The notes under the pieces are model-generated. The model was not told where the DNA came from and searched no databases. It saw nothing but the letters and a program-made list of their open reading frames with translations. Positions 22,201 through 31,251 of a DNA stretch of 64,000 nt are shown here, piece by piece; position 1 is the first letter of the stretch, and every line of letters starts with the position of its first letter. The stretch covers positions 19,648,353 to 19,712,352 of the forward strand of contig NC_133387.1 of NCBI RefSeq assembly GCF_047511655.1. The letters run 5' to 3'. This DNA is from Castor canadensis (Eukaryota; Chordata; Mammalia; Rodentia; Castoridae). Both the position numbers and the translations under genes were made by a program.

Positions 22201-22829
22201 CCTCACACATTAATTGTGGCCTTCCTGTGCCAGGCTCCACTCTGGGTGCCACAGGCTGGCCCTACTTCAGGAGAGAGCTGAGGTTCTGCCCTCCTGCTGC
22301 TTGCATTCCTGTGATGGGAAACTGACTTTGAACTAATGAGCAGATGCATGAGCAAATGTCACCTGGGACAGTGACACTATTGTAAGAGAGTAGTGGGTGG
22401 GACGGGAGGCACTGGCTGACATCACAGTGGAGGTGGCAGAGACAATGCCATCTGTTTAGGAGTTTCTCCCAAAAGTAAAGGCATTTTTTGGCTCAAGGAG
22501 TTAAACAGCCTTCTTGAAAGGTATGCATGGAGACCTGGCCACATCCTCAGGTTGGTGTGGCCACCCCCAGGCTCACAGTGGATTGGTTACCAAAGATAGC
22601 TGAAGGACTATTGTTTGTAAGTGGTATCCACTAACACTGCCTCCTCACTCCTGTCCTCTTGCAGCTGGGTGGCGACGAGAAGGTTCTGGAGAACTGCTTG
22701 AGTCTGGGTGGCCACCGGGCCCCTGTGGTCACTGTGGACTGGAGCACTGCCATGGACTGTGGAACCTGCCTCACTGCCTCCATGGATGGCAAGATCAAGC
22801 TGACCACCCTTCTGGCACATAAACTCTGA
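7077..22829 (+). CDS. WDR91: WD repeat-containing protein 91, last nine coding exons (5'-partial)
   Basis: WDR91 is an endosomal Rab7 effector that, with WDR81, restrains phosphatidylinositol 3-kinase activity so that early endosomes mature into late ones. Nine exons joined by GT-AG introns (7077-7235, 11243-11436, 12465-12615, 14238-14332, 14437-14605, 17804-17912, 18571-18683, 20092-20289, 22665-22829) total 1353 bases, an open frame of 450 residues plus stop. The first two encode the charged, proline/glutamate-rich linker ([19 protein letters not shown]). The rest encode seven WD40-type blades, visible as [71 protein letters not shown] and [13 protein letters not shown]. The family protein is about 750 residues, so the N-terminal LisH/coiled-coil exons lie upstream of the window. 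No frameshift or premature stop is seen. It ends AHKL where I recall AHKA in human. Same strand as CYREN downstream. Confidence 0.95.
7289..9913 (-). repeat. ID-like SINE split by an L1 insertion
   Basis: The left part (7289-7359) has a T run, GGTGGTACTGGGGCTTGAAC and the word TGCTTTACCACTT. The right part resumes at 9884 with the same 13 bases and continues GAGCCAAGCCTCCAGCC. Together they make one antisense ID-like SINE whose middle received the L1. Confidence 0.85.
7360..9883 (-). mobile_element. 5'-truncated L1 (LINE-1), reverse orientation
   Basis: The minus strand carries decayed ORF2. Reverse-transcriptase text such as [11 protein letters not shown] lies at about 9800-9860 and [16 protein letters not shown] at about 9200-9250. 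The C-terminal [20 protein letters not shown] and [16 protein letters not shown] occur between 8000 and 8140. The frame shifts several times, so it makes no protein. The 3' UTR is the pyrimidine-rich plus-strand stretch at 7405-7450, and the A tail reads as T/A-rich sequence after 7360. Exact 13-base duplications (7347-7359, 9884-9896) bound it. It starts inside the RT domain, a typical 5' truncation. Confidence 0.92.
10740..10955 (+). repeat. MIR fossil SINE
   Basis: The order GGTCTGAGTTTGGCC, GGGACCTTGGGCAAGGCATTTAGC, TGTAAGTGTGGTAATAACAGC and CTCAGCACAGGACTGG matches the layout of MIR (clinical-like word CCTTGGGCAAG, then the TAATAA and CAGTGCCTGG segments). Decayed, sense orientation, in a WDR91 intron. 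Confidence 0.65.
11243..11436 (+). CDS. WDR91: WDR91 exon (acidic linker, start of propeller)
   Basis: Bounded by acceptor GATCACAG and donor CTGCAG|GTGGGT. It encodes [15 protein letters not shown] followed by [20 protein letters not shown] and ends with two bases of an arginine codon completed at 12465. The acidic first half is linker; the second half begins the conserved fold. Confidence 0.93.
12033..12375 (-). repeat. Composite SINE: ID-like plus two Alu-like modules
   Basis: Plus-strand reading gives TTTTGTTTTG, the antisense ID module (ACTGGGATTTGAACTCAGGGCC), a second T run (12128-12142), then two antisense Alu-like modules ending in AGCTGGACCACAGGCATG and GGCTGGGATAACAAGTGTGAG. The order matches the elements at 3413 and 59567, so this is one compound family, not chance neighbours. 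Confidence 0.75.
12465..12615 (+). CDS. WDR91: WDR91 exon (propeller blade)
   Basis: Acceptor TTTTGTCTCAG; donor CTG|GTGCGT. It encodes [20 protein letters not shown] and [20 protein letters not shown], then [10 protein letters not shown]. The DGVIKVW ending is a classic WD strand. Phase in is 2, phase out is 0. Confidence 0.96.
13610..14027 (+). repeat. MaLR-like LTR fossil
   Basis: It opens with TCTGTTTTCTGTTGCTATAA and passes through ACTTTATAAAGAAAAGAGG and CACTAGGCCTCACCACCTC. It ends ACCAAGCCTTCAACACCC then AATCCAAACCATAGCA. This order of words is typical of old ERVL-MaLR-type LTRs in mammals. Orientation relative to the family consensus is not certain. Confidence 0.5.
14238..14332 (+). 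CDS. WDR91: WDR91 exon (propeller blade)
   Basis: Acceptor CTTGTTTCAG; donor CCCAG|GTGAGC. It encodes [20 protein letters not shown] and [11 protein letters not shown]. The donor is close to consensus and the following intron is only 104 bases long. Confidence 0.96.
14437..14605 (+). CDS. WDR91: WDR91 exon (propeller blade)
   Basis: Acceptor GTGCTTTGCAG; donor CAGCAG|GTACAG. It encodes [20 protein letters not shown], a serine-rich loop [20 protein letters not shown], and [16 protein letters not shown], which ends a blade with LLLWD. Confidence 0.96.
15290..15640. repeat. L2-like fossil
   Basis: Text such as CTCCAAAGTGTATTTCCAGTCTAGCCACTTCTCTG at 15448-15482 and the C/T-rich surroundings resemble the 3' region of L2. 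The call is by word similarity only. Confidence 0.4.
15650..16900 (-). mobile_element. Ancient L1/HAL1-like sequence, reverse orientation
   Basis: AT-rich text including TTTTAAGAACTTCTCATTGG, GGAATTTGTTGAGTTTTCTG and CTAATTCTCTCCTCTACTG follows the order of the reverse complement of an old L1 ORF region. No frame is preserved. Positions 16900-17800 show nothing else recognisable. Confidence 0.4.
17804..17912 (+). CDS. WDR91: WDR91 exon (propeller blade)
   Basis: Acceptor GGTTTTAATAG; donor TTTG|GTACAC, a weak but GT-bearing site. It encodes [20 protein letters not shown] and [16 protein letters not shown]. The final G begins the aspartate codon completed at 18571. Confidence 0.96.
18571..18683 (+). 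CDS. WDR91: WDR91 exon (propeller blade)
   Basis: Acceptor GCTGCCTTAG; donor GGCAAG|GTAGGT. It encodes [20 protein letters not shown] followed by [17 protein letters not shown], preceded by the split aspartate codon. The word [13 protein letters not shown] bridges into the next exon. Confidence 0.96.
19140..19430. repeat. Two Alu/B1-like SINEs facing each other
   Basis: Positions 19140-19262 hold an antisense copy (long T run, then GGGATCTTGCTATGTTGCCAGG and CCTCCTGAGAAACTACAGGC). Positions 19297-19430 hold a sense copy (CTGGGTGTGGTGCACAACTGTAACCC, GGAGGCTGAGGCAGGAGGATC). They form an inverted pair about 35 bases apart within a WDR91 intron. Confidence 0.75.
20092..20289 (+). CDS. WDR91: WDR91 exon (propeller blades)
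   Basis: Acceptor TGTGTCTGCAG; donor TACAAG|GTAACT. It encodes [40 protein letters not shown] and [20 protein letters not shown], then GGVIYK. It contains the Lys/Gln-rich loop between two blades. Confidence 0.97.
21815..21930 (+). repeat. Alu/B1-like SINE
   Basis: Sense copy with CTGGGCATAGTGGTGTATATCTGTAATCCCATCACTTTGGGAGGCTGAGAC in order and an A-rich end near 21920. In the last-but-one WDR91 intron. Confidence 0.8.
22665..22829 (+). CDS. WDR91: WDR91 terminal coding exon
   Basis: Acceptor CCTCTTGCAG. It encodes [40 protein letters not shown] and [14 protein letters not shown], then TGA. It supplies the closing strand of the propeller. Confidence 0.97.
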   Translation: MGGDEKVLENCLSLGGHRAPVVTVDWSTAMDCGTCLTASMDGKIKLTTLLAHKL

Positions 22830-24465
22830 TGGACCTGCCCCAGGTGGCACCATGCAAGCAGTATTGTCCTGGGGGTGGGGAGACAAGATGGGAGAGCAGG
22901 ATGCTTCACTTCCAGCTCCCTGCTGCCAGTGTGGCAGATCTTCAGAGGAAGACTGAACAGGGGCTCAGCACTGTCCAGCTGTGGTGACTGGAACAGGAGC
23001 TTCACAGAGCAGTGGCATGTGCTTCCCAGAGATCCAAATCGTGGGCTGTGGCAGAAGCATGCTTCAGACTACAGGAGGAAAACTCAGGAAGAGGAGAGAC
23101 AGTGATGGGTGCTGTGTTGGCCCAGGAGAGAGTGACAGTATTTTGTACATACTTGCTTCTGCTGCTTTTTTTTTTTTTTTAAAGAGAATGCTCTTGTGGT
23201 CACCTAATGTCTCTCTCTAGGATGTGTGTCACTTTGCTCTGGTGACAGTCAGCCATGGACTCCCTGCCTTTGTTCCCCAACCCTGTTCTTGTGGGCCATG
23301 GGGATGAACCTTATTAGGTTCACCTGTAGCTTTGAGGGACATGGGACATGGGCCCACAGAGTGTCCTTCTGGGCTCAAGGCTAGGTCACAGCATCTCTGA
23401 GGATCCTAAGAGTTGCTGCTTTTGTTACAGAAGCTTCTCAGGACAAGGGTAGGGGCTGAGGCCTCTGCCACAGGCCTCCCCTCTCTTTTCTGTGGCTGCT
23501 GTTTCCAGCACCTTCATTTAGTGACTTCCCTCATTCTTCTACTATTAGCAGCTGCCTGTGTCCCCTCTTGGTAACTATTAAAAGGTCAGTAAACCAGCCT
23601 AGACACTGGATGGAAACCAGGGTTTCAGACTGGCCCACTTGTGGCTGAGCTGAGACTGAATGAACTGTGTGCACACCCTTGCCCAAGGCCTGCCTTCTAT
23701 TCCCTGACTTGGGGGTCCTTGAAGAGGCAGTTCCTCCCATAGGTGGGGAAGAGCAAGAGGCCATCCCCTTGTCCCTCCTGCATTCCACAACTGAGGCCAG
23801 GGTGGTGCAGGAGCCACCATGGGATCAGAAACAGCCTATGGCTTCCACACTTGTCAGGGACGATTTTGTCACCTACCTAGGGAAGGCCACTGCTATGAAC
23901 AGTGACTGCTCAGAACAGTCATTTTAGAGCCTCTTTGGGCTCCAAGCCCAAAGAGAGCTGGAGTGGAGGCAATTCCTAATTAGTTACTTTGGGGAAAGCA
24001 TGAAGTACTAAGGCTTGAGTTTCCTTTCACTAGGACTGAGGAAGGCTCATGTGTGTGTGGCTTGATTACAAAAAAGAAAACACCAGAGAGAAGTAGTAAC
24101 TAGTTACCCTTTTCTTACCCATTTGCACTCCTCCAATGAAGAAAACCTAGATGTCTCCACTTAATGTTTCTTCACCTTTGGCACTGAAACAGCAACCTTA
24201 TCTGTCCACTTAGATTCTGTGGGACATCTGGAATGTGATCCTGGGTTTCATTTGAGTTAAGAGTTCATGGTTTTAACTTTTCCTCTCATCCCAAAGTTTG
24301 TCCTCTGACCCATTCTCTCCTATCAATACTGTCCCTTCAGGTTGCTGAAATGTTTTAAGGATCACAGCTACACAGATACCCCAAACTCTGATGTTCCTCC
24401 CTGTCCCACCCCTGTCCCTTCAGGTAGAGTGCCTATCTTCAAATAAAGCATGTTGGGACTTAATC
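22830..24465 (+). other. WDR91: WDR91 3' UTR
   Basis: Non-coding sequence without repeats apart from a T run at 23166-23180. The first good polyadenylation hexamer after the stop codon is AATAAA at 24442-24447, followed by GCATGTTGGGA, so the transcript probably ends near 24460. Downstream use of another site cannot be excluded. Confidence 0.6.
24442..24447 (+). terminator. Probable WDR91 polyadenylation signal
   Basis: Canonical AATAAA in TTCAAATAAAGCATG, about 1.6 kb after the WDR91 stop codon and before the CYREN promoter region. Confidence 0.6.
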
Positions 24466-24610
24466 TCCTTCAGAGCACCTGCTCAGCATCCACCCAAGAA
24501 TCCATTCAAGGCCCCATCCTCCACTATCTTGAATGAGGGCAGCATGTGAAAAAAATCAAGGCAGGCCAAGCCTCAGTCCCTGAGCCTGCACACCTGACCA
24601 GTGCTGACTG

Positions 24611-24653
24611 CCTGGCCTAGCCTGGCCTGGCCTAGCCTGGCCTGGCCTGGCCT
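24611..24653. repeat. CCTGG/CCTAG short tandem repeat
   Basis: About eight head-to-tail copies of a 5-base unit, CCTGG or CCTAG, in the WDR91-CYREN gap. The remainder of 24465-25840 shows no recognised element. Confidence 0.8.
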
Positions 24654-25849
24654 GTGCTGAGAGCTTCCCTCACTCTCCTCAGGTGCCCATCGTTGCCCCA
24701 AAGCCAGCCGTGTAGCATGGCTTTCAACTGCTTAGAAGCTCAACATGTCTGGAAGTACAGTATATACACACTGTGGACTGACATCTGTGGTGCCTCACAC
24801 AATAGATACACACAATTTACTTGTTAATTTAAAAATAACCCCACCTCCCCAATGCTGCAAGTCTCACAGCTCTCCTTAGCCCTGCTCCAGTCTCTTCCCC
24901 ATAACAAGACAAAGGTTTCCTGCTTTGCAGGCTTCGTTTTCCAGCTGGCCATGGAGTGGGTTTTCAGAGAAGTGAGCAAGGCTAGGTAGTTCTAGGAGCA
25001 AGTAGTTTTTGTTCCTTTATTCACAAAAGGAAACATGCTTTTCACCCCAGCCCATTAGACTTATCCTGGCTCACAACCTGTGAGATTTTAGGACCCTCAG
25101 TGACTGATCTCTTCGTGATGGCTGGGGACAAGCTGATGCTACGAAGTGACCTGCCCTACTAGAGAGGCGGGAGGCTGGGTGACTGGCTGTTTTTGACTTG
25201 GACCCATTGATTTATGTCCTTAGAAACTGATTTATTTAAACTTTCCCACCCACCCAGCCGACTTCCCTAGGATTGAGATTTAGCATTCAGGAAGAGCTGG
25301 GGAAAGAGCTTGGTTGAAACCGGAGAAGGGAGAGCTTCCCACCTGCCCAGGGCTCCAAGCTGTGTGCACCATTAGCTGATCGGCTGAAATCACATTTCAC
25401 CAACTGTCCTGATTCTCATTTGGGGAGCAGACGGTGTCAGATCTGTGACTCCTTGCCAGCGCAAGCAGTCGTGTCTCTCACCTGGGAGCTTCTTTCCTGG
25501 CCTCTTTTATTTAGGCTGCTTTAAGCCATGGGTGTCACTTTAATGGATGATAGGTAAATTCCACATCGCTGAAACCAGCAGGACACCTGGGCTGCAGGGT
25601 GGGTCGTCAATCTGAATATTAAATACTAGTAACATCTATTAGTTTGAGATAAAAGTGGATAGAGGCTTTGATTTCTCTCCCTACACCTCCTTCCCGCGGA
25701 ATGCTTCGCCCGCTAGGGAGAATTACACTTGGTTTCTGTGGGCATCCCAGGAAGGACTGCCAAAACACAGAATTTCTGACTTTTACGCCTGGGAATCGAC
25801 TTTGATTTTCCAAAAGCGTCGCCACGGCCTCTCTGGCTTTAGCAGCTGA

Positions 25850-26330
25850 CTTGAACCGGGCGCGCTGCCCGCAGGGGGCGCCCCCAGGCCACAGCGCCAG
25901 CCAGTGGCCGGGTCCGAGAGCGCGCCGGCCCGGAAGAGGCGGTAGCTATAGGCGCGGACCCGACAAGGCCTGGCAGCCGGTGGAGGTGGGCGAGGGGCCG
26001 CGCCAGGGCCGCGCAACCGTCCAGGATCTCCCCCGCCCCGCTCCGGAAGTCAAGAAGGGGCACGACCCCAGGAGGCGGAGACCAGGCAAACTGGAGAGTT
26101 GCGCGCCAGGCGGCTGTGCGCACTACCTGGGCCAGGCACAACCCGGTCCTGATCTGGCTCGGGGGCCTCGGGCCGGCGGAGGCGGTGCCTTCAGCAGGTC
26201 GGAAGGAACCCAATGACCATTTCCCGTGTCTGGGCCGCCGCGATTCCGGTAGTGAAGCGAGGCCCATGGTGTTCCTTCCCGCGGGTTGGCACCGCCTGGT
26301 TGGGGCGAGCGCACGGGTCTGTCTCCAAGA
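25850..26330 (+). promoter_or_regulatory. CYREN: CpG island, probable CYREN promoter and first noncoding exon
   Basis: CpG dinucleotides are dense here and scarce in the rest of the window. There are two ETS-type CCGGAAG words, at 25930-25936 and 26043-26050 (the second CCGGAAGT), and no TATA box, as expected for a broad housekeeping promoter. It lies 1.3 kb before the CYREN coding exon and after the WDR91 3' end, so CYREN is the likely target. The exact start site and the first donor cannot be fixed by reading. Open frames across the island are a GC effect. Confidence 0.7.
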
Positions 26331-27004
26331 GTGAGCTGGAGGTTGTGAGTGGGCATTGCTGGCACATCTCATTTGTGCCGGGCCTCTATTTCACCAGAGT
26401 AGTGAGAGTTTTGGCTGAGGCCCGACATCCGAGAAGCACAATGCTCTGGCAGATGCTGCAGCTCTGAAACTGGGCAGGCACGGGGTCTGCAGCCCGCAGG
26501 ACCTTGTGCAAGTCCAATGCATCTCCGGGTCTGATAAGTTTCGGTGTGCATAAAACGCTGCACTGCCCTCACTCGGTGGTATTATTGTTATCAGTGTCCG
26601 CATTTCCAAGAAGCAGGGGGCATTGGCAAAAGTCTGTCCTCTGGCTGAGCAGGTTAGAGTGATGGCCCGCTAGCTTTTTCTTAACTTGTTAGCAGCCATT
26701 CTGGATGATCAGTGAATTATCAAGTTACGATGTAGAGAAGGCTAACTTTCTCTTCGCTGTCTACCCCTTTCCAGGCAAACCTCTGCTTTGTAAGCAGGAG
26801 ATGCTTAGGCAGGAGCATCTGGGTTGATTCCAAAGTGGAAGCTGGAGACCTAGATCCTTGAGTCACGGCCCTTTCTCTACGTGGGGACTGGGCTTCAGGA
26901 CCAGAGGGGCTGAGTTAGAATAGGGTCCCAGCCAGAGCTTCTGCATTCAGTGAATCAGGAGAGCCAAGGACCGTTCACTTCCTGACTCCTCTGCAGGTTT
27001 AAGT

Positions 27005-27050
27005 TTGACCAATCAGAAGGATCTTCAGATTAAAGGGGGCGGGGAGTGTT
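27005..27050 (+). promoter_or_regulatory. CCAAT box and GC box pair
   Basis: GACCAATCAG at 27008-27017 is followed within 20 bases by GGGGGCGGGG at about 27035-27044. The pair lies downstream of the CpG island and about 430 bases before the CYREN coding exon. It may be a second start region. Inference from motifs only. Confidence 0.35.
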
Positions 27051-27470
27051 AGCCAGTGAAACTTTGTGAGTCAGAATGGCCTGGGTTTCTTGGAACCTTG
27101 TCACTGTAGAGGAAGTGAGAAGTCTGGGGTCAGATGAATCATGGGTGTTGGATTCTGGGTAACACCTGGGTGCTGAGAAGAGGAGATTCCTCTAACTTCA
27201 GTGCAGTGGCTACAGGAAGGCCTGTCTGGTTGGGTCAGGCTCCCTGTGTGGGAGTACTGGCACTGGACCAGGTCACAGGGCTTTGTCTCCCCATCCATGG
27301 TCCTGGGTGCTACCACACCTCCAGCATGACATTGCAAATGGCTGACTGAATCCCCTGGACCCTGCTCACCCTCTGGGTCGCCTCTGGCCTGCTCAGCACT
27401 GAGCAGTAATTGTGACTGATGACTGGAAATGTGGCTTATTCAAATTTATTGACTTTTTTCTTCTCTTAAG

Positions 27471-27728
27471 CGGTCCCTGCCGCCCCCCGTTTGGGACAAA
27501 TAGACCTCCAATTCCTGATATGACAGAGTGGAATTTGCTGTCCTGAATCAGAAACAAATCATGAAGCTTGTGTCCTGACTCCTTTGAGAAAACAACAGAA
27601 ATGGAAGTCTTAAAAGCTGAGAACAAAAAGAGGTCCCTTCCCTCTTGGATGACAGCCCAGGATGAGAGGAAGGGGGTGCTCCTGAAGTTGCCCAAAAAGC
27701 GGAGAACAGCGGTGGTGGCAGCAACGAG
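27471..27728 (+). CDS. CYREN: CYREN first coding exon with 5' UTR
   Basis: The likely acceptor is the strong pyrimidine tract and TTAAG ending at 27470. A weaker ACAACAG lies at 27598. Coding begins at 27601; the donor is ACGAG|GTGGGA. It encodes the Ku-binding motif and a basic patch (KLPKKRRT). The coding part is 27601-27728. Confidence 0.85.
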
Positions 27729-30011
27729 GTGGGACCACCTCTGGCCAGGCCAGAACACTCTTGGAAAGCAGGAAAGGGACCCTTCAGAGATGGAAGGATG
27801 TGAGCTGGCTAGCATTTCCCCCAGTGGGACTAAGGCCTTAGGAGGCACAGTGTGTTGTCCCTCACAGTACAGTTCCTCTGTACTGGTGAGGTCTCTGCCA
27901 TCTGGCCCTGACTGTCAACTCACAGACAGTGGTTTTCACATATGAACCAAGCTCTCAGGTGTCTAAAATACCAGTCTCCTCATTTGTGACAAAAATTGTA
28001 CCATTAAGTGGACAAGATCAATGGTCACCTAGTCTCTTGATTGATTCCTGTTCTTCCTGTGGACAGAACTTTCGGGACGACGAGCAGCAAAAAATCAGAA
28101 GCTGTGGGGGTACTTAGTTGACTGTTGGTAAATGGGGATAGGGTAAAGGGGCAGGGGTCTTCAGGCTGCCAGCATTAAGTAGGAAGGGCATCACTGATAC
28201 TCCCTTAGACAGGGCAGGGGCTCTCAGCTCTCTGAAGTTCTATTCTTTTTTTTTTCATTTTTATTAGCATATATCCATTGTACAGGGGGATTCATTGTGA
28301 CAATTCCTGATTGTGCACTGGTTAGATTGCCCCCAACATCTCCCCCTCTCTGAGGGTCTATTCTGACCATTCATCCCTTTGTGATGGTTGCAGTCTTTGA
28401 TAAAGGCATTCACACACTTAGGTGTGTGTTTTGGTATTGGCCTGATGGCCTGAACCTGCTCATGTACACTGTGTGTGTTTCAAAGTGTGGCTTTCTGACC
28501 ATCAACTCCTGGCCCTAGCTTCTTGTGGAGGACTTGGTGGATGATGAGGAGCCTGGGGTCCATCACTGGGTGAGGAAGCCAGGTTCATGCCTTGGGGAAG
28601 TTCCTCAGCTTAGAGGAACACCTTTACGTAAGCTCATCTCTGGTGGGAAGGCAGGGGGAATGTGACCTTGCTCTCATTTTCTTCCTTGTCATAAGACTTG
28701 AGACTCTCTTCCCCAGCTGTGACATTGTTTCTTTCTTTCAGAACCCCTACAATGAAGACTGTGTACTGCATGAATGAAGCCGAAATGGTGGATGTGGCTC
28801 TAGGGATCCTAATTGAGGTAAAGTTGGCTGTGTGTCTTTTTATTCTTGTGGCAGAACTTTTCATGGGCAGAAACTAGCCTAGGCTCTTGGTCATTGTCAG
28901 AAGGCAAGGTGCCCTCAGCTGCCTCTGGACCCTGCTCCTCTGTTGGCCTGCTTCTTCCACCTACCTCCTGCTGGCTCTCCTCCCAGTTGTGCTCCCTTCA
29001 GCCCCTCTCCATGTGAGGTGGGTGCCATGTGGGGTAGACCTTGGGGTTAGATGTCTGGGTGGGGTGTGGATAAGAGGGAAAGTACACCCTTTGTTTGGGG
29101 GTGACTCTGTGTACTGGTGTGAATGTGGAGTGGGCACAAAAGTATTCATCTGCTTGTGTCCTTGGAGAGGGTCCCAGTTGGGTGAGATGACTTCTTAACC
29201 ATTATACCTCTCCTAATCAGAATGCTTACCAAAATAATAATTGCAGTGCCTTAGAGTTTTAAAATACTTTATAGTTAGCAAGATGCTTTTAAGCAGCATA
29301 TTACCTCATAAATCTTTATAATGACCATGTGGTACAGTAATTTTGGATACTACTGTCCCCAAGAAAATGAGATTCTGGGACTTAGTTCTGGAGCCAATAA
29401 GTGATGGGCCCACAGCAGGTTCTGTAGCCTGGTCCCCTTGCATTCTCTTGCCTTTCCAGTTGTATTTTTCTGTTAGTGTCTTTTTCTTTCTACTCAGCTC
29501 TTCCTTGTGTCCTTTCCTGCTTCTCTCCCAAGTTGGACTTGATTTCTTCAGGAGCCTGAGGAGGTGGTGTGGGGAGCAGCAGGGTGAAAAGAGGAGGGTG
29601 GGTGCCCACTAGGTGGGGGCAGTGCCCAGCCTGGTCACACGCTGGCTTAGCAGCTGCTTCTGAATATGCCCTCATGGACAGACTAGTATGTCAGGGGAAC
29701 AAACTGTGTGGGTTGAGCCTGTAATTTTTTCTGCCCCGCAGGGTCGAAAACAGGAAAAGCCCTGGGAACAGCCAGCTCTGGCGAACTCTGATAAGCCACC
29801 ACTCTCCCCCTCCTGCTCTGTGTCTCCTCACACGAGTTCCCCTGGGAGCAGCGAGGAAGAGGACAGTGGGAAAGACGTGCCTGCCCCAGTTTTCAGCCCT
29901 GCTCAGGGGCCTGGGGTTCCCAACTCTACCTGTAGCAAGAGCCCTAAGGAAGAAGAGGAGGAGGAAGAGGAAGATGTGTTGAAATATGTCCGTGAGATAT
30001 TTTTCAGCTAA
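27601..30011 (+). CDS. CYREN: Cell cycle regulator of non-homologous end joining (CYREN/MRI)
   Basis: CYREN binds the Ku heterodimer and modulates non-homologous end joining, blocking it at telomeres and replicated DNA in S/G2. Three coding exons (27601-27728, 28742-28817, 29742-30011) splice to 157 residues, the same length I recall for human. Near the N terminus is the APLF-type Ku-binding motif RSLPSW (residues 11-16). The second exon gives TVYCMNEAEMVDVALGILIE, the most conserved core. The last exon is serine/proline-rich, carries a long glutamate run, and ends with the XLF-like Ku-binding tail KYVREIFFS. The ATG at 27601 is chosen because it begins the conserved MEVLK; in-frame codons before it include no ATG after the acceptor at 27470. 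Exon phases agree at both joins. Transcribed like WDR91 and convergent with TMEM140. Confidence 0.95.
28247..28350 (-). mobile_element. Short L1 3' end, reverse orientation
   Basis: TTTTTTTTTTCATTTTTATTAGCATATATCC then TACAGGGGGATTCATTGTGACAA matches an L1 tail and 3' UTR read backwards. Very short 5'-truncated insertion in the first CYREN coding intron. Confidence 0.6.
28742..28817 (+). CDS. CYREN: CYREN middle coding exon
   Basis: Acceptor TTTCTTTCTTTCAG; donor ATTGAG|GTAAAG. The first A completes an arginine codon with AG from 27728. It encodes TPTMKTVYCMNEAEMVDVAL and GILIE. Confidence 0.96.
29742..30011 (+). CDS. CYREN: CYREN terminal coding exon
   Basis: Acceptor CTGCCCCGCAG. It encodes GRKQEKPWEQPALANSDKPP, then a Ser/Pro-rich acidic stretch, a GAAGAGGAG-coded glutamate tract and the Ku-binding tail, then TAA. 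Confidence 0.96.
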   Translation, partial: GRKQEKPWEQPALANSDKPPLSPSCSVSPHTSSPGSSEEEDSGKDVPAPVFSPAQGPGVPNSTCSKSPKEEEEEEEEDVLKYVREIFFS

Positions 30012-30259
30012 GGGATAAACTGTTCACTAGACTTACTGCTGAGAGCAGCGGGGGCTGCCCCTGTACAGGTGGGGCCTCTGTGCTTCTGGATTCGTACCTC
30101 CTGAGGCCTAGCAGACTTATCTTACAACAGAAGTCATAGGACACTCCCCATCTTGGGGGCAACTCCATGAAATGGAACTGAGAACTCAAAATGAGTTCCC
30201 TTTAGGTCTGCCCTGCCTTGTGCCCTCTTCCCACTCAGAGGCTCTGGAATTCCAGTTGT

Positions 30260-30265
30260 TTTATT
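30260..30265 (-). terminator. Candidate TMEM140 polyadenylation signal
   Basis: TTTATT on the plus strand is AATAAA on the minus strand, about 1.27 kb after the TMEM140 stop codon. It is the first canonical signal met in that direction. Confidence 0.35.
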
Positions 30266-31245
30266 CAAGTACCAGGTTCCAGGAAAAATGAGGTCATGGG
30301 GTCCAACTTACAATTTCTGAGGGAAAATATGACTGCCAAGTATACTGGAATTCCTAGAACTTACTCAGGAGGATCCCTCCAAAAGGAGGAAGTCTGGGTT
30401 AAACAATTCACATCTCAAGTGGTCCCACAGCAGGCTGTCCCCCACCAGCTGGCTGGAAAGGCAAGCAAGCTGTCCACAGTTGCCTGCTTACGGGGAATGG
30501 GAGATTCTTCACATACCACTGGCTGGTGAGCCACACAGGCCTCCTCCCTGACTGCCACCTTTCTTCCACCTGGTGGCCTCTGCCTTGGTCCCTGGGCAGC
30601 TGTAAAGTGAGAGTGGGACAGAAGCCAAAGGAGATAATGACAAAAGACCACACCAGAGTCCATTTCTCTGTGTTCAGTATGGCTTTTAACAGACACAGAA
30701 TGTGTAAATCATTGCCATATGAGTGCCAAAATTACACAAAATCCCCCAGTGTGTAAGCTGTGCTTCCGTCCCTTCCAGTTCTGGGTGGAGATGTGAGGGG
30801 TACTGCATTTGTGTGCAGGGGGACCACTCAGTCCCATTCACTTTTTTTTAACAAGGTTGACACATATGCTTCCACACTCTTTGCCAGCTGACTCCTGCTC
30901 TACCTGGCTTCAGGTCAGGGGCCTTTCAGAGGTCCCTTAAAACCAGCCAGGCTTCTCTTCATGCCCTGTGTCTTTTCTTCATTGAATCCCGTGGAGGTCA
31001 TTCCTGGGCCCTTGGGCATAGAGTTCTGATGAGAAGCTCAACACGGTGTAGGAAGTAGCAGTCTGCTAACCAGGGCCCAAGGGATACCAAGGTATTCTGG
31101 TAATCCCTCAGATCCCACTGTTGACATAAACCTTCACTGAGCTTCAGTTGGCAGTTTGAGAAATCAGCCTGAAAATATGACCCCATGACAGGAATCTTAA
31201 CTCTCTACCCTATGAGGCTAGAGTAAGAATTGCTCAGACTGGTTA

Positions 31246-31251
31246 ATTAAA
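31246..31251 (+). terminator. Candidate CYREN polyadenylation signal
   Basis: ATTAAA is the only good plus-strand signal I see between the CYREN stop codon and the TMEM140 coding end. If used, the CYREN 3' UTR is about 1.25 kb. Confidence 0.3.

Noticed and set aside
25839-26372. Open frame of 177 codons on the minus strand, and 121 codons on the plus strand, in the CpG island
   Set aside because: Both strands are open because of high GC content. There is no domain, no conserved start and no splice logic; it is a promoter region.
27568-27600. Non-ATG extension of CYREN upstream of 27601
   Set aside because: It needs a TTG start, and the conserved protein begins at the ATG.
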